Shown here one piece after another: positions 1 through 8,545 of a stretch of 64,000 nucleotides of DNA (positions are counted from its first letter, which is position 1; every line of letters starts with the position of its first letter). The stretch is from Streptomyces sp. MP131-18 (GTDB lineage: Bacteria > Actinomycetota > Actinomycetes > Streptomycetales > Streptomycetaceae): positions 6,630,951 to 6,694,950 of the forward strand of contig NZ_LZNS01000001.1 of NCBI RefSeq assembly GCF_001984575.1, read 5' to 3'. The position numbers were made by a program, and so were the translations under genes. Below the pieces are notes generated by a model, which ran no database searches, was not told the origin of the DNA, and saw only the letters and a program-made list of their open reading frames with translations.

Positions 1-271
1 CCCCGGCCACCACGGTGGCGCGGTCGCCGACGGCCTGCGCGACGGCCCGGACCAGCGCGGTCTTCTCCGCGTCCGTCGTGGTGGGTGACTCGCCCGTGGT
101 GCCGTTGAGGACCAGGGCGTCACAGCCGCCCCGGTCCACCAGATGCGTGGCCAGCCGCCTGGCGCCGTCGAGGTCGAGCGCGCCGCCGTCCTCGGTGAAC
201 GGAGTGATCATGGCCGCGGCGCAGCGGCCGAAGGGCCCGGCAGGCGCGGGCGTCGTCGTGGATTCGTGCAT
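1..271 (-). CDS. dapA: DapA-family aldolase/lyase (4-hydroxy-tetrahydrodipicolinate synthase-like), 3' end outside window
   Basis: The minus strand reads MHESTTTPAPAGPFGRCAAA from an ATG at 271 and stays open to the window edge, giving about 90 N-terminal residues. MITPF followed by NGTTGESPTTT is the conserved N-terminal signature of the DHDPS/NAL class I aldolase superfamily, in which GTTGE binds the substrate pyruvate. In lysine and diaminopimelate synthesis DapA condenses pyruvate with aspartate semialdehyde. The catalytic lysine lies outside the window, so another member of the superfamily is possible. The gene starts just downstream of the convergently oriented end of the next minus-strand gene (stop at 313), about 40 bp away. 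Confidence 0.82.
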   Translation of the reverse strand, partial: MHESTTTPAPAGPFGRCAAAMITPFTEDGGALDLDGARRLATHLVDRGGCDALVLNGTTGESPTTTDAEKTALVRAVAQAVGDRATVVAG

Positions 272-312
272 GCCACGCAGTCTGGAACCCCGGCGCCCGC
301 CGGTCCACTCTG

Positions 313-1515
313 TTACCGCGACTGCGGCGCTCGCTCCCCTCGGAGAGGTTCACCGGGCGCGGTGGAGTTGGCGACCACGGCCAGCCGGGGACCGCGGGGA
401 CCGGGCTGCCACTGCCCGCCCGCCAGGGGCAGCAGGGCGATGTTCGGGGTGGGGCCGGCGGCCCAGTCCAGGACCCCGGCGATGGTCGGCACTCGGCTGC
501 CTGCGACAGCGTCGGCCACGGCCGCACGGTCGGTGGGATCGGCCGCGGTGGACAGCGCGTGCGCGGCGACTTCGACGAGGGCGTGGGCCAGCCCGAGCGG
601 CTGGAGCCAGGGCCCGCCGGTCTCCTCCTCGTAGGCGCGGGCGAGGTCGGCGCACGTCGTGCCGTCGAAGCCGGAACGGTGGGGATGGTCCGGGCTCCAG
701 TAGACCAGCGTGGCCACACGCGCATCGGCGAGCTCCTCGTGGACCTGCCGGGACACGGAGGTCTGCGTATAGGGGTACGTCAGCCAGCGCGAGCAGGTGA
801 GGAGCCGCGGTCGCAGACCGGACTGGCGGGCTTCCCGGAGGAACAGCGCCAGGTCCTCGGCGGTGGCGGCGCTGGTGATGAGTTCGGTGCCGTGTGCGAG
901 CAGCGTGTCCAGGTGCGGGCGGAAACCGGCCGCGGGTTCGCGGTAGGCGCCCGGGTCGACCAGGGAGTGGCCGCGGGCGGCGGCCGCGGACGCGAAGTCG
1001 CGGCGCAGCAGGTGACCCTGGAGGTCGTCGTTCCACAGGCAGCCGACCGTGCCGCCGCCCGCGCTTTCCCACAACTCGGCGAACACCGCGGCGATGTCGT
1101 CCAGGCCCCACGCGAAGTGATAGGTCCACCGGAACGGGGGCCGGCCCTCCGCGCCGCGCGCGTGGACGTACGCCTGCCAGGGGAACGTCGTCGACACGCA
1201 GGGCACGCCCAGTGCCTCGCAGGTCTCGGTGACGGCGGGCAGCACGTGCGTGCCCGCCATAGTGAGCACGATCTGCGCCCGTTCCTCGACGGCGAGTTGC
1301 CGGACGGCCAGGCGGGCCGCCGCCGGGTCGGAGCGGCTGTCGCGGACCGCGATACGCACGCGGCGGCGCCCCCCGCCGTGGAGCCGTGCCAGCCGGGGCG
1401 CCAGCGCGCGCAGTACGAACGACAGGGGAGTCCCGAGGGGGGCCAACCGACCCGTCAGCGGTACCACCGCACCGATGCACAGTGATGTCGGCGGCGTCTT
1501 CTCCCGGTGCATCAT
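313..1515 (-). CDS. Type I periplasmic-binding-fold protein (LivK/AmiC-like) without signal peptide
   Basis: 400 residues. CIGAVVPLTGRLAPLGTPL near the N-terminus, a DSRSDPAAARLAVRQL segment and the closing N(S)TAPG region fit the Peripla_BP_6 fold of branched-chain amino-acid or amide ABC transporter binding proteins. Unlike a transporter component it has no hydrophobic signal sequence and no lipobox, and no permease or ATPase genes lie beside it. It may therefore be a cytosolic ligand sensor of AmiC type, or a stand-alone enzyme-associated binding protein; that is inference. Start: ATG at 1515, with a second ATG directly after it, behind an excellent AGGAAGGAAG ribosome-binding site. Confidence 0.8.
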   Translation of the reverse strand: MMHREKTPPTSLCIGAVVPLTGRLAPLGTPLSFVLRALAPRLARLHGGGRRRVRIAVRDSRSDPAAARLAVRQLAVEERAQIVLTMAGTHVLPAVTETCEALGVPCVSTTFPWQAYVHARGAEGRPPFRWTYHFAWGLDDIAAVFAELWESAGGGTVGCLWNDDLQGHLLRRDFASAAAARGHSLVDPGAYREPAAGFRPHLDTLLAHGTELITSAATAEDLALFLREARQSGLRPRLLTCSRWLTYPYTQTSVSRQVHEELADARVATLVYWSPDHPHRSGFDGTTCADLARAYEEETGGPWLQPLGLAHALVEVAAHALSTAADPTDRAAVADAVAGSRVPTIAGVLDWAAGPTPNIALLPLAGGQWQPGPRGPRLAVVANSTAPGEPLRGERAPQSR

Positions 1516-1575
1516 CCGCTTCCTTCCTTGTCTTTCCCTGTCGTTCCTTGTCGTGCTTGCGGGGCGCGGTCGCCG

Positions 1576-1944
1576 TCAGCGGTCGACGGTGACGCAGGTG
1601 GTCCTGCTCAGCACGGAAACCGTCTCGTTGCCGCAGTTGTTGCTGTGTCCCGAGGCATTGCGGGCGAAAAGCAGGTTGGAGAGGATGCCCCCGCTGGGGC
1701 CGGCGGCGTCACCGGTCGGTCCGCCGCTGCCGTAGGTGAAGCAAGTGCGTTCCTTGAGGATCGACAGCTTTCCGGTGCCGCACAGATTGGCGTGGCCGGA
1801 CGAGTTCCGTCCTGAAAGGTTCGACAGCAGGCCGCCGGAACCTGCGTCGGCATCGGCGGCCTGGGCTGCGGCCAGGCCGAGCGGGCCGCCGACCACCACG
1901 GACACGATCCCGGTCACCATGGCGAAGCGCCGTGCAATACGCAT
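1576..1944 (-). CDS. Small secreted protein with two cysteine-containing repeats
   Basis: 122 residues with a signal peptide (charged MRIARR, hydrophobic core, AAAQA cleavage region). The mature part is two related modules. Each has the plan G-G-[LI]-L-S-N-L, then R-N-[SA]-S-G-H-[AS]-N-x-C-G, then about 12 residues and T-C-[FV]-T. Two cysteines per module suggest one intramodule disulfide. The plan recalls actinomycete surface proteins such as chaplins (short secreted domains with a cysteine pair and NxCG), but the VN/V-rich amyloid core of chaplins is absent, so I do not call it a chaplin. Start ATG 1944 has an AAAGGA about 10 bases upstream. Function unknown. Confidence 0.75.
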   Translation of the reverse strand: MRIARRFAMVTGIVSVVVGGPLGLAAAQAADADAGSGGLLSNLSGRNSSGHANLCGTGKLSILKERTCFTYGSGGPTGDAAGPSGGILSNLLFARNASGHSNNCGNETVSVLSRTTCVTVDR

Positions 1945-2077
1945 GTCTTCTCAGTCCTTTCACTCGTGCGGGATGCGATCAGCACATCCCCGCCAGTAAG
2001 AACGACGCACCAGGCGAAAAGACGACAAAGCTCACCGGTAGGACATGGATGTGACCCGGCGGCACCACACGACACGA

Positions 2078-2107
2078 CACGACCCGCGCCGTGCGGCACG
2101 GGTCGTG
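2078..2107 (-). terminator. Hairpin downstream of the secreted nuclease
   Basis: CACGACCCG (2078-2086) pairs with CGGGTCGTG (2099-2107), and the intervening GCCG/CGGC extends the stem with a single C-A mismatch. It lies about 35 bases past the stop of the nuclease gene and is a probable transcription terminator. No U-tract, as is usual in high-GC actinomycetes. Confidence 0.7.
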
Positions 2108-2140
2108 GGTCGTGGGTCGCGTGTCGTGGGGCGCGTCCGT

Positions 2141-4000
2141 TCAGGGCCGGAAGCGCAGCACCTGCGGGTCGTGGTCGCTGGCCTGGTCGGCGAACTCCGC
2201 GTTGATGTGCACGATGTCGTAGTCGTATCGGCGGATCGCGGGCGAGACGAGCGTCTGGTCGAGCACCTGCGAGTTGCCCTGGAAGACGTACGTGTAGCGC
2301 TCCCTCGGCGGCAGCGAGGTGACCGCGCTCTCCAGCGCGCCGCCCGCGGTCAGGGCACGGGTGGTGGGCGAGAACTCGAAGTCGTTGATGTCGCCGAGGA
2401 CGACCACCTGCGCGTTCCGCTGCACCCGCAGAAGCTCCCGGACGAACGCGTTCACCTCCCGCGCCTGGGCCACGCGCTGCTCCTCGGACACGCGCGCGGG
2501 CGGCTGGCTGCGTGCGTACAGCGGCTGGTCGCCGCCCTTCGAGGCGAAGTGGTTGGCGACGACGACGACCGTTTCGCCGCGGAAGGTGAACTCGCCCGCC
2601 AGCGGCTTGCGGCTGTCCTGCCACGCCTCGCTCCCGGGGGCGACGCGGCCGGGGGAGAGGCTGAGGGCGGCCCGGCCGTCGCGGCGGACCGCCTCGGTCC
2701 CGGTGGTGGCGTCCCCGCCGGGCCGGTCGGTGAACGACACGCGCGCGGGGTCGAAGAGGAAGACGTTGCGGATGTTGCCGCCCGGCTGGCCGCCGTCGTG
2801 ACCGTCCGCCGGGTCGATGCCGCGCCACTCGTACCGCGGACCGCCCGCGGCGACGATGGCGTCCGTGAAGCGCCGCAGGGTCTCTCCAGCGGTGACCGTG
2901 CCGTCGTCCGTGGGTCCGCTGTCGTCCTGGATCTCCTCGAGCGCGAGGATGTCGGGCGAGGCGAGCGAGGTCACCACCCCTTCGGCGAGCCGGTCGAACT
3001 TCTCCTGCTCGTCGCCCGGGTGCAGGTTCTCCACGTTGTACGCGGCAACGGCCAGCTCGTCGGCCCGCTGGGGGCGCGTGGTCTCCGGCACCAGGCCGCC
3101 GCCGGCGATCTCCCCCAGCTCGCGGGCGGCCAGCGTGTAGCCGCCGAACTCGTCGTAGTCCAGCGGCCCCGTGCTCGGCCCGGCCAGCACGTCGCCGACG
3201 TTCGCGGCCGGGAAGGGCTGTTCGGCGACCGGTACGAGCGACTCCACCTTCAGGCGGCCCGGGTTGGGCGCGTGGTAGGAGGCGTAGCGGGTGCCGCCGC
3301 CGGCCGTGCGGTTGCGGTGCGGTTCGAGGGTCACCCACAGCTCGTGGTAAGCGGTGCTCGGCCCGACGACGGCCGCGTCCGCGATCGATACGTTCATGCC
3401 TTCGAGGGATTCGTAGCGGTCGAGGGCGTACGTGCCGGGGCGCAGCCGCAGGTGCTCGATGCCGCCGCCCGCGGCCGGGTCGCCCCCGGGGGCGTAGCGG
3501 CGCGGGAGGGAACGGGCGTCCAGTTCGACAGGCGCGGGCAGTTCGTTGCCCGACGAGCGCACGGTCACCCGCGGCTGCGTCAGCTGCGTGACCGACTGGC
3601 CGCCGGACTCCTCACCGCCGTAGTAGTACTCGCCGACCCGGCCGGAGACCAGCACCTCGTCGCCCACGGCGACCTCGGGTGCCGAGCCGGTGAAGACGAA
3701 GATGCCCTCGCTGGTGGCGGCGGACCGGTCGGGCCGCGGGTCCTGTATCCAGAAGCCGCGCGAGCCGTAGGTGCGCACGCCCGTGACGATCCCCGGTATG
3801 TCCGTCACCTCGTCTCCGGCGTACGGGGAGAGGCGGGTGCTGCCCTGGAGGTCGTGGATACGCAGCCCGCCCGCCTCGTCCGCGGCGGCGGGTGCGGGCT
3901 GGGAGAGCAGCGTTCCGCAGAGCCCGGCGACGAGGAGGGCGCCGAGCGCGGCCGTTCGGCGCGTCCTGGCGGGGGAGGCGGCGGTGTGTGCAGCGGTCAA
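2141..4000 (-). CDS. Secreted endonuclease/exonuclease/phosphatase-family nuclease (ExeM/NucH-like)
   Basis: 619 residues. A signal peptide (ARTRR then ALGALLVAGLCGTLL, ending around PAPAAA) is followed by an OB-like domain (IHDLQGSTRLSPYAGDEV, GIVTG, GFWIQDP, VGDEVLVSGRVGEY) and a C-terminal exonuclease-endonuclease-phosphatase domain. Motifs of that domain seen here are AVAAYNVENLHPGD, LALEEIQD, VVVANHFASKGGD, VVLGDINDFEFS and SDHDPQVL, matching the catalytic N/E/D/H set. This is the plan of extracellular DNases that degrade environmental nucleic acid. I prefer the TTG at 4000, which has GGAGGG five bases upstream and puts the signal peptide at the N-terminus; an upstream TTG at 4042 is possible. 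Confidence 0.9.
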   Translation of the reverse strand: MTAAHTAASPARTRRTAALGALLVAGLCGTLLSQPAPAAADEAGGLRIHDLQGSTRLSPYAGDEVTDIPGIVTGVRTYGSRGFWIQDPRPDRSAATSEGIFVFTGSAPEVAVGDEVLVSGRVGEYYYGGEESGGQSVTQLTQPRVTVRSSGNELPAPVELDARSLPRRYAPGGDPAAGGGIEHLRLRPGTYALDRYESLEGMNVSIADAAVVGPSTAYHELWVTLEPHRNRTAGGGTRYASYHAPNPGRLKVESLVPVAEQPFPAANVGDVLAGPSTGPLDYDEFGGYTLAARELGEIAGGGLVPETTRPQRADELAVAAYNVENLHPGDEQEKFDRLAEGVVTSLASPDILALEEIQDDSGPTDDGTVTAGETLRRFTDAIVAAGGPRYEWRGIDPADGHDGGQPGGNIRNVFLFDPARVSFTDRPGGDATTGTEAVRRDGRAALSLSPGRVAPGSEAWQDSRKPLAGEFTFRGETVVVVANHFASKGGDQPLYARSQPPARVSEEQRVAQAREVNAFVRELLRVQRNAQVVVLGDINDFEFSPTTRALTAGGALESAVTSLPPRERYTYVFQGNSQVLDQTLVSPAIRRYDYDIVHINAEFADQASDHDPQVLRFRP

Positions 4001-4066
4001 GGGACCCTCCGGGGTCGGTAGGACATGCTCTACGCGCGTCAAAGTCCCGCAGGGCGCCGGGCGCTG

Positions 4067-5077
4067 TCAACGGCCGCGGGCCGTCGGGTCCGCGACGTTC
4101 CGGTGAACGGCCGGGCCGCCGCCACCGGCGCGCGGCTCCTGTGCCGCGGGCCGGGCGGCGCCCTCGTGCGCCGTGCCCGCCGTGCCCCCTGAGTGGTCCG
4201 TGTGTTCCGGAAGTCCGTCGAGGAACAGGGCGACACCGTCCAGGATGCGGGCCAGGCCGAACTCGAAGAGCGCGTCGAGGTCCGCGGCGGCCTCGGCGTC
4301 CCGCGCCGTGGACGCGAGCCGCGGATACGGAGTGTCCCGGTCGGGCATCAGCACCGCCGGAGCGGTGACGGTGCGCCAGTGCGCCAGCGACGGGCCCGCC
4401 CGGCGCGCCGCCTCGATCTCGCTGACCCGCAGCAGGCCGAGGCCCTGCACCTGGCCGAGCACGCTCTGCGTGAGCCGGTGGACCGTCAACGCGTCGACGC
4501 CCGTGCCGTCGAGGGCCGCCATCGCGCGCTCGGCCCCGGCGAGGACGCTCGGCGCGAGCGGCGGGCGCACGGTCGCCAGCACCCGGAGCGTCCAGGGGTG
4601 AGCGGTGTACAGCGCCCATTCGGCGCGTGCCACGTGCTCCAGCGCGGCCCGCCAGCCGCCAGGTCCCGGCGGCGCGGCGGCGCCGCTGTCGGCGTAGACC
4701 TGTCCGACCATCAACTCGATCAGCTCGTCCTTGCCGGTCACGTAGTGGTAGAGGGCCATCGCCCCGGCCCCGAGGCTGTCCGCCACCCGCCGCATCGACA
4801 GCGCGTCCAGCCCCTCGGAGTCGGCGATGCGTACGGCGGCCCGCACGATGGCGGGCACGGACAGCGTCCCCGAGGATCTGCCCGGGCCGGCGGCCGGCCG
4901 GCCCGTCCGCGGTGGTGCCGCCGCGGTCGGCTGCCCGCGGCGCGCGGGCGGCGCGTTCTGCGGCTCGGCCTTCCTGGCCCGGTAGGCGCGGGCCTGGCAG
5001 GCGCGGGAGCAGTACCGGGGCGCACGTCCCCGGGACAGGCGCGTGAACTCGCGCGCGCACTGTGCGCAGATCGGCAT
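4067..5077 (-). CDS. TetR-family regulator with N-terminal zinc-ribbon-like motif
   Basis: 336 residues, longer than a usual TetR protein. Residues 1-37 carry four cysteines (CAQC, then YCSRAC), a compact zinc-binding motif rare in this family. A linker is followed by the helix-turn-helix (IVRAAVRIADSEGLDALSMR, then LGAGAMALYHYVTGKDELIE) and a TetR_C-type ligand domain resembling tetracycline-repressor relatives (AEWALYTAHPWTLRVLA, GVALFLDG). Start ATG 5077 has AAGGG seven bases upstream. It is transcribed away from the P450 gene at 5333 and is a candidate regulator of that gene and of itself, since a spaced inverted repeat lies in between. Confidence 0.88.
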   Translation of the reverse strand: MPICAQCAREFTRLSRGRAPRYCSRACQARAYRARKAEPQNAPPARRGQPTAAAPPRTGRPAAGPGRSSGTLSVPAIVRAAVRIADSEGLDALSMRRVADSLGAGAMALYHYVTGKDELIELMVGQVYADSGAAAPPGPGGWRAALEHVARAEWALYTAHPWTLRVLATVRPPLAPSVLAGAERAMAALDGTGVDALTVHRLTQSVLGQVQGLGLLRVSEIEAARRAGPSLAHWRTVTAPAVLMPDRDTPYPRLASTARDAEAAADLDALFEFGLARILDGVALFLDGLPEHTDHSGGTAGTAHEGAARPAAQEPRAGGGGPAVHRNVADPTARGR

Positions 5078-5089
5078 GGCCGGCCCTTC

Positions 5090-5150
5090 ATTTCGTCACG
5101 GACCAAAGATGCTGCGGCGTCACCGTACCACGCGTGAGGTGTGACGAAAT
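5090..5150. promoter_or_regulatory. Widely spaced 10-bp inverted repeat upstream of the TetR gene
   Basis: ATTTCGTCAC at 5090-5099 is mirrored exactly by GTGACGAAAT at 5141-5150, in the 255-bp divergent region between the TetR gene and the P450 gene. Centre-to-centre spacing is 51 bp, close to five helical turns, so two dimers could face the same side of the DNA. A probable autoregulatory site; inference only. Confidence 0.5.
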
Positions 5151-5332
5151 GGCGGCTTCGCTCGTGTGGAAACGAGGGTGCGGCTAGCCAGTCCAGCCGG
5201 ATATCTGGCCTATTTGTGTGCGCAGCGGCCGGGTAGGGGCCGGAGGCTGCGGGCGGGTGGTGGCTGTCGGGGCCGTGATGTCTTATGGTGTACGAGTCTT
5301 CCCGCAGCCCGTTCCGGAAGAGGAATCACGCG

Positions 5333-6526
5333 ATGACCGAAGCCCCCTCTCGGCGGCCCGCACCGCTGCCCACCGAGCGCGCGACGCCGCTCGACCCGCC
5401 CACCGGCCTGGCCCCGCTGCGCGAGCACCAGCCGGTCAGCCCGCTCGCCCACCCCGACGGCACCGCCGGCTGGCTGGTGACCTCGAACGCCCTGGTCCGC
5501 GAGGTGCTGGCCGACCCCAGGTTCAGCTCCCGCAGCGAGCTCATCCACTCCCCGATGCGCACCGACCCGCCGACCCCGGCGCCCCGCGGCGTATTCATCG
5601 GCATGGACGCCCCGGAGCACCCCCGGTACCGGAAGCTGCTGACCGGACAGTTCACCGTGCGCCGCATCCGGCAACTGACCGACCGCATCGAGCAGATCGT
5701 CGAGCAGGCCCTGGACGCCACCGAGGCCGCGGGGCAGCCCGCCGACCTGATACAGACCTTCGCGCTGCCCGTACCGTCCCTGCTCATCTGCGAACTGCTC
5801 GGCGTGCCCTACGAGTCCCACGAGGACTTCGAGCGCTGGACCAACGTCATGTCCAGCGCCGGCAGCGCCCTGGCGGACGCGCAGGCCGCCGAGGCGGCGC
5901 TGACCGCGTTCCTGGCGGGCATCGTGGCCGACAAGCGCGCCCGGCCGACGGACGACGTGCTCAGCGGCGTGATCCACGAGGGCAGCCTCGACGACGAGGA
6001 AGCCCTCGGTATCGCCCTGATGCTCCTGGTCGCCGGGCACGAGACCACCTCGGGCATGCTCGGTCTCGGCACCCTCGCCCTGCTCACCCACCCCGGCCAG
6101 CTGGCGCTGCTGCGCGAGGACCCGGCGCTGATCGACGGCGCCGTGGAGGAACTGCTGCGCTACGTGACCATCGCCCAGTTCGACGTCGGGGTCCGCGCCG
6201 CGCTCGAAGATGTGGAACTCGGCGGCCGGCTGATCAGGGCCGGCGATTCCGTCAGCGTCTCCTTCATCGCCGCCAACCGCGACCCGGACGTCTTCGACGA
6301 TCCCGACACCCTCGACATCACGCGACCGCCCGGCCGGCACGTGGCCTTCGGGCACGGCGCGCACGCCTGCCTCGGACAGCAACTGGCGCGCATGGAACTG
6401 CGCATCGCCTTCCCCGCCCTGCTGCGCCGGTTCCCCGGACTGCGGCTCGCCGTGCCCTTGGCGGAAATCCCTATCCGTTCCGAGATGCCCGTCTACGGCG
6501 CCTACCGGCTGCCCGTCGCCTGGTAG
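5333..6526 (+). CDS. Cytochrome P450
   Basis: 397 residues. The I-helix oxygen-activation motif AGHETT lies near residue 234, the K-helix ExxR in VEELLRY, and the heme loop FGHGAHACLGQ near residue 339 with proximal cysteine 346. It is a soluble bacterial class I P450 (CYP105/107-like by general look) with no membrane anchor. The substrate cannot be told from sequence. The next gene, 15 bp on, encodes its likely 3Fe-4S electron donor. I use ATG 5333 (AGAGGA upstream) rather than the in-frame ATG at 5285, which adds a 16-residue basic extension not expected in the family. Confidence 0.93.
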   Translation: MTEAPSRRPAPLPTERATPLDPPTGLAPLREHQPVSPLAHPDGTAGWLVTSNALVREVLADPRFSSRSELIHSPMRTDPPTPAPRGVFIGMDAPEHPRYRKLLTGQFTVRRIRQLTDRIEQIVEQALDATEAAGQPADLIQTFALPVPSLLICELLGVPYESHEDFERWTNVMSSAGSALADAQAAEAALTAFLAGIVADKRARPTDDVLSGVIHEGSLDDEEALGIALMLLVAGHETTSGMLGLGTLALLTHPGQLALLREDPALIDGAVEELLRYVTIAQFDVGVRAALEDVELGGRLIRAGDSVSVSFIAANRDPDVFDDPDTLDITRPPGRHVAFGHGAHACLGQQLARMELRIAFPALLRRFPGLRLAVPLAEIPIRSEMPVYGAYRLPVAW

Positions 6527-6541
6527 GGAGGGGCCACCACC

Positions 6542-6751
6542 ATGACCCGGCTCCGTGTGGAGACCGACCCCGTTCTGTGCGCGGGCAGCGGCATGTGCGC
6601 GCTGCTCGCCCCCGAAGTCTTCGACCAGGACGAGAAGGAGGGGACCGTCGTCCTGATCGACGATCGCCCGGCCGAGGAGCGCAGGGCCGCCGTGCTGGCC
6701 GCCGCCGAACGCTGCCCGGCCGGTGCCATCCGCGTTGCCGGCGCGGACTGA
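6542..6751 (+). CDS. 3Fe-4S ferredoxin, partner of the P450
   Basis: 69 residues: MTRLRVETDPVLCAGSGMCA, then APEVFDQDEKEGTVV and AAERCPAGAIRV. The spacing C-x5-C and a distal CP (three cysteines, with a non-cysteine at the second cluster position) is the signature of the single-cluster 3Fe-4S ferredoxins that serve Streptomyces P450s (SuaB/SoyB type). It passes electrons from a ferredoxin reductase encoded elsewhere to the P450. GGGAGGGG lies upstream of ATG 6542, and the 15-bp gap to the P450 stop indicates one transcript. Confidence 0.92.
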   Translation: MTRLRVETDPVLCAGSGMCALLAPEVFDQDEKEGTVVLIDDRPAEERRAAVLAAAERCPAGAIRVAGAD

Positions 6752-6763
6752 ACAATGCCTCCT

Positions 6764-6797
6764 CCCGCCGCCGTCGGCCAGGTGCCGAAGCGGCGGG
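6764..6797 (+). terminator. Hairpin after the P450-ferredoxin operon
   Basis: CCCGCCGC (6764-6771) pairs with GCGGCGGG (6790-6797), and the interior GTCGGC/GCCGA extends the stem. It is 13 bp past the ferredoxin stop. Probable factor-independent terminator. Confidence 0.65.
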
Positions 6798-6901
6798 CGG
6801 ACCGGCCGAGTTGCCCACGGCCGGGCGGCTGCCGTCGCGCATGGGGGGCTCGGCTGATCTAGGCTGGTGACCAGCCCAGCTCGCCGCTTTGAGGAGCGTT
6901 C

Positions 6902-8437
6902 GTGAACCCCGGTGACGACCGTCCCACCATGCCGCCCGTGCGGCTGCCCGCCGAGGTGGAGCTGGCCCGTGCGGCGCTGGCCTCGCCGCTGCTCGCCCGG
7001 GCCGTCCGGCTCGCGCAGTGGGCCGCGCCCGGCACGCACGTCGGCGCGGGCGGCGAGCTGCCCGCGGCCGAACTGCGGTCCGCCGTCGCGCACCTCGGCC
7101 TCGACGCCGTGGAGGGCGGCGAGGAGTTCGCCGCCGACGCCTGGCATTTCGCCGTCGACACCGGCCTGATCGAGATCGCCGAGGCCCCGGCGGACGACGG
7201 GTCCGAGGCGATGGGCACCGCGTCGCCCGGCGAGGACCTCGACCTGATGTCGGAGGACGACCCCGGCGGGGTCCTCGACCTGTGGTCCGCGGGTGTGGAC
7301 GCGGTGCTCGCCGACGCCGCGACCCCGACCTTCGAGGAGCTGATCGGCGGACTCGGCGGACTCGGCGGCGTGTTCGGCGCCGACGGTGAGATCGACCCGG
7401 GCGCCATCGACGTGGACGCGCTGGAGTTCGATCAGGAGGAGGCGGCCGGTCACCTCGATGCCGCGCTGGGCAGCCTCTACCTGTTTGCGGTCACGGACGA
7501 GGCCGGGCAGGCCGCGTCGATGGTGCCGTTGCCGATGGTCGCCGCCGCCTCGATCGTTCCCGAGGACATGGACGAGCTGTCCCCCGAGGCGCTGGACGAG
7601 CTGTCGGCCGCCGTGCTGAAGCTGGACGGGCAGTTCGGCGCGCTGGCGGGGACCGGGCTGCTGGAGTACCAGCCGGTCGACGACTCCGTGCTCGAGGAGG
7701 CGGAGGCCGGTTCCGATGCCGCGGTGCCGGAGCGTGACGAGCACGAGGAGGAGGACGAGGACGAGGAGGACCTGGCCCGCTACGGGCTCGCGCGTCTCAC
7801 GCCCCTGGGTCTCTACGGCGTGCGCCGCCGGATGCTCGACGCCGGTCTTGATGCCCCCCTCATCGGCGAGCTGGCGGTGCGCGACGCGGCGACGCTGCTC
7901 GCCGTACTGCCGTACCGGCCGGAGGCCGCGGCCCGCGAGGAGGCGGAGCTGTGGCTCGCCGGGCGCACCCCGCGGGACGCGGCGCGCGACCTGCTGGCGG
8001 CGGCCCGCGGCGGCGATCCGGGCGGCCCGGGGCGCCGCCTCGGCTGCCAGCTGGTGCTCTCCTTCCTCGACGAGCGGGCCGAGCCCGCGCTCCGTGAGGT
8101 GCTGGACGACGGTGAGCTGGGCGGCCTGGCCCGCGTCTGGCTGGCCGAACGGGGGGCGGCCGATGTGCCGCCGCCGGGCGAGGCACTGGTCTTCTGGCTG
8201 ACCATCGACACGCTGGCCGCCCAGCTCGCGACGGTCGCCGTCGAGGACGACGCGGCGGAGCTGCGGGAGCTGGTGTCCGATCTCGCCGGCCGGCACAGCG
8301 AGTTCTTCGAGCGGGCCTGGCGCACCGACCATCCCGCGACGGCGGACGTGCTGGAGGCGGTGGGCCGGCTGCACCCCGACAAGCGGCTGGCCAAGCAGGC
8401 GAGGAAGGCGGCGTTCAAGTCGAGGTCACTGCGCTGA
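6902..8437 (+). CDS. Conserved hypothetical protein, acidic, probably alpha-helical
   Basis: 511 residues from GTG 6902 with GAGGAG seven bases upstream. I recognise no catalytic domain. It is rich in Asp, Glu, Ala and Leu, and a strongly acidic run near residues 280-290 (EHEEEDEDEEDLARYG) precedes a helical C-terminal half (LLAVLPYRPEAAAREEAELWLAGRTPRDAARDLL begins it). The C-terminus is basic (PDKRLAKQARKAAFKSRSLR). No signal peptide or membrane segment. Similar large acidic proteins are frequent in streptomycetes, with no assigned role known to me. It stands alone between the P450 operon and the transglutaminase-like gene. Confidence 0.85.
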   Translation: MNPGDDRPTMPPVRLPAEVELARAALASPLLARAVRLAQWAAPGTHVGAGGELPAAELRSAVAHLGLDAVEGGEEFAADAWHFAVDTGLIEIAEAPADDGSEAMGTASPGEDLDLMSEDDPGGVLDLWSAGVDAVLADAATPTFEELIGGLGGLGGVFGADGEIDPGAIDVDALEFDQEEAAGHLDAALGSLYLFAVTDEAGQAASMVPLPMVAAASIVPEDMDELSPEALDELSAAVLKLDGQFGALAGTGLLEYQPVDDSVLEEAEAGSDAAVPERDEHEEEDEDEEDLARYGLARLTPLGLYGVRRRMLDAGLDAPLIGELAVRDAATLLAVLPYRPEAAAREEAELWLAGRTPRDAARDLLAAARGGDPGGPGRRLGCQLVLSFLDERAEPALREVLDDGELGGLARVWLAERGAADVPPPGEALVFWLTIDTLAAQLATVAVEDDAAELRELVSDLAGRHSEFFERAWRTDHPATADVLEAVGRLHPDKRLAKQARKAAFKSRSLR

Positions 8438-8545
8438 GGACCGCCGCCGGGCGGCGGATATGTGGACAGGTGTCCGCGGAATTTGGCACGGTGTGAGCAC
8501 CGGCCCATTTTCGAACGTGCGGCCGATAGCTGCCTGGGGTCCGCC

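Noticed and set aside
1576..1944. Chaplin call for the small secreted protein
   Set aside because: Cysteines and secretion agree, but the conserved amyloid core and NPAFGN-type end are missing.
2045..4021. A 658-codon plus-strand open frame opposite the nuclease
   Set aside because: The minus strand holds a complete nuclease with signal peptide; this one is Arg/Gly/Val-rich without a domain.
5210..8374. A 1,054-codon minus-strand open frame opposite the P450, ferredoxin and hypothetical genes
   Set aside because: It mirrors recognised plus-strand genes, has low-complexity sequence and no domain. High GC keeps antisense frames open.
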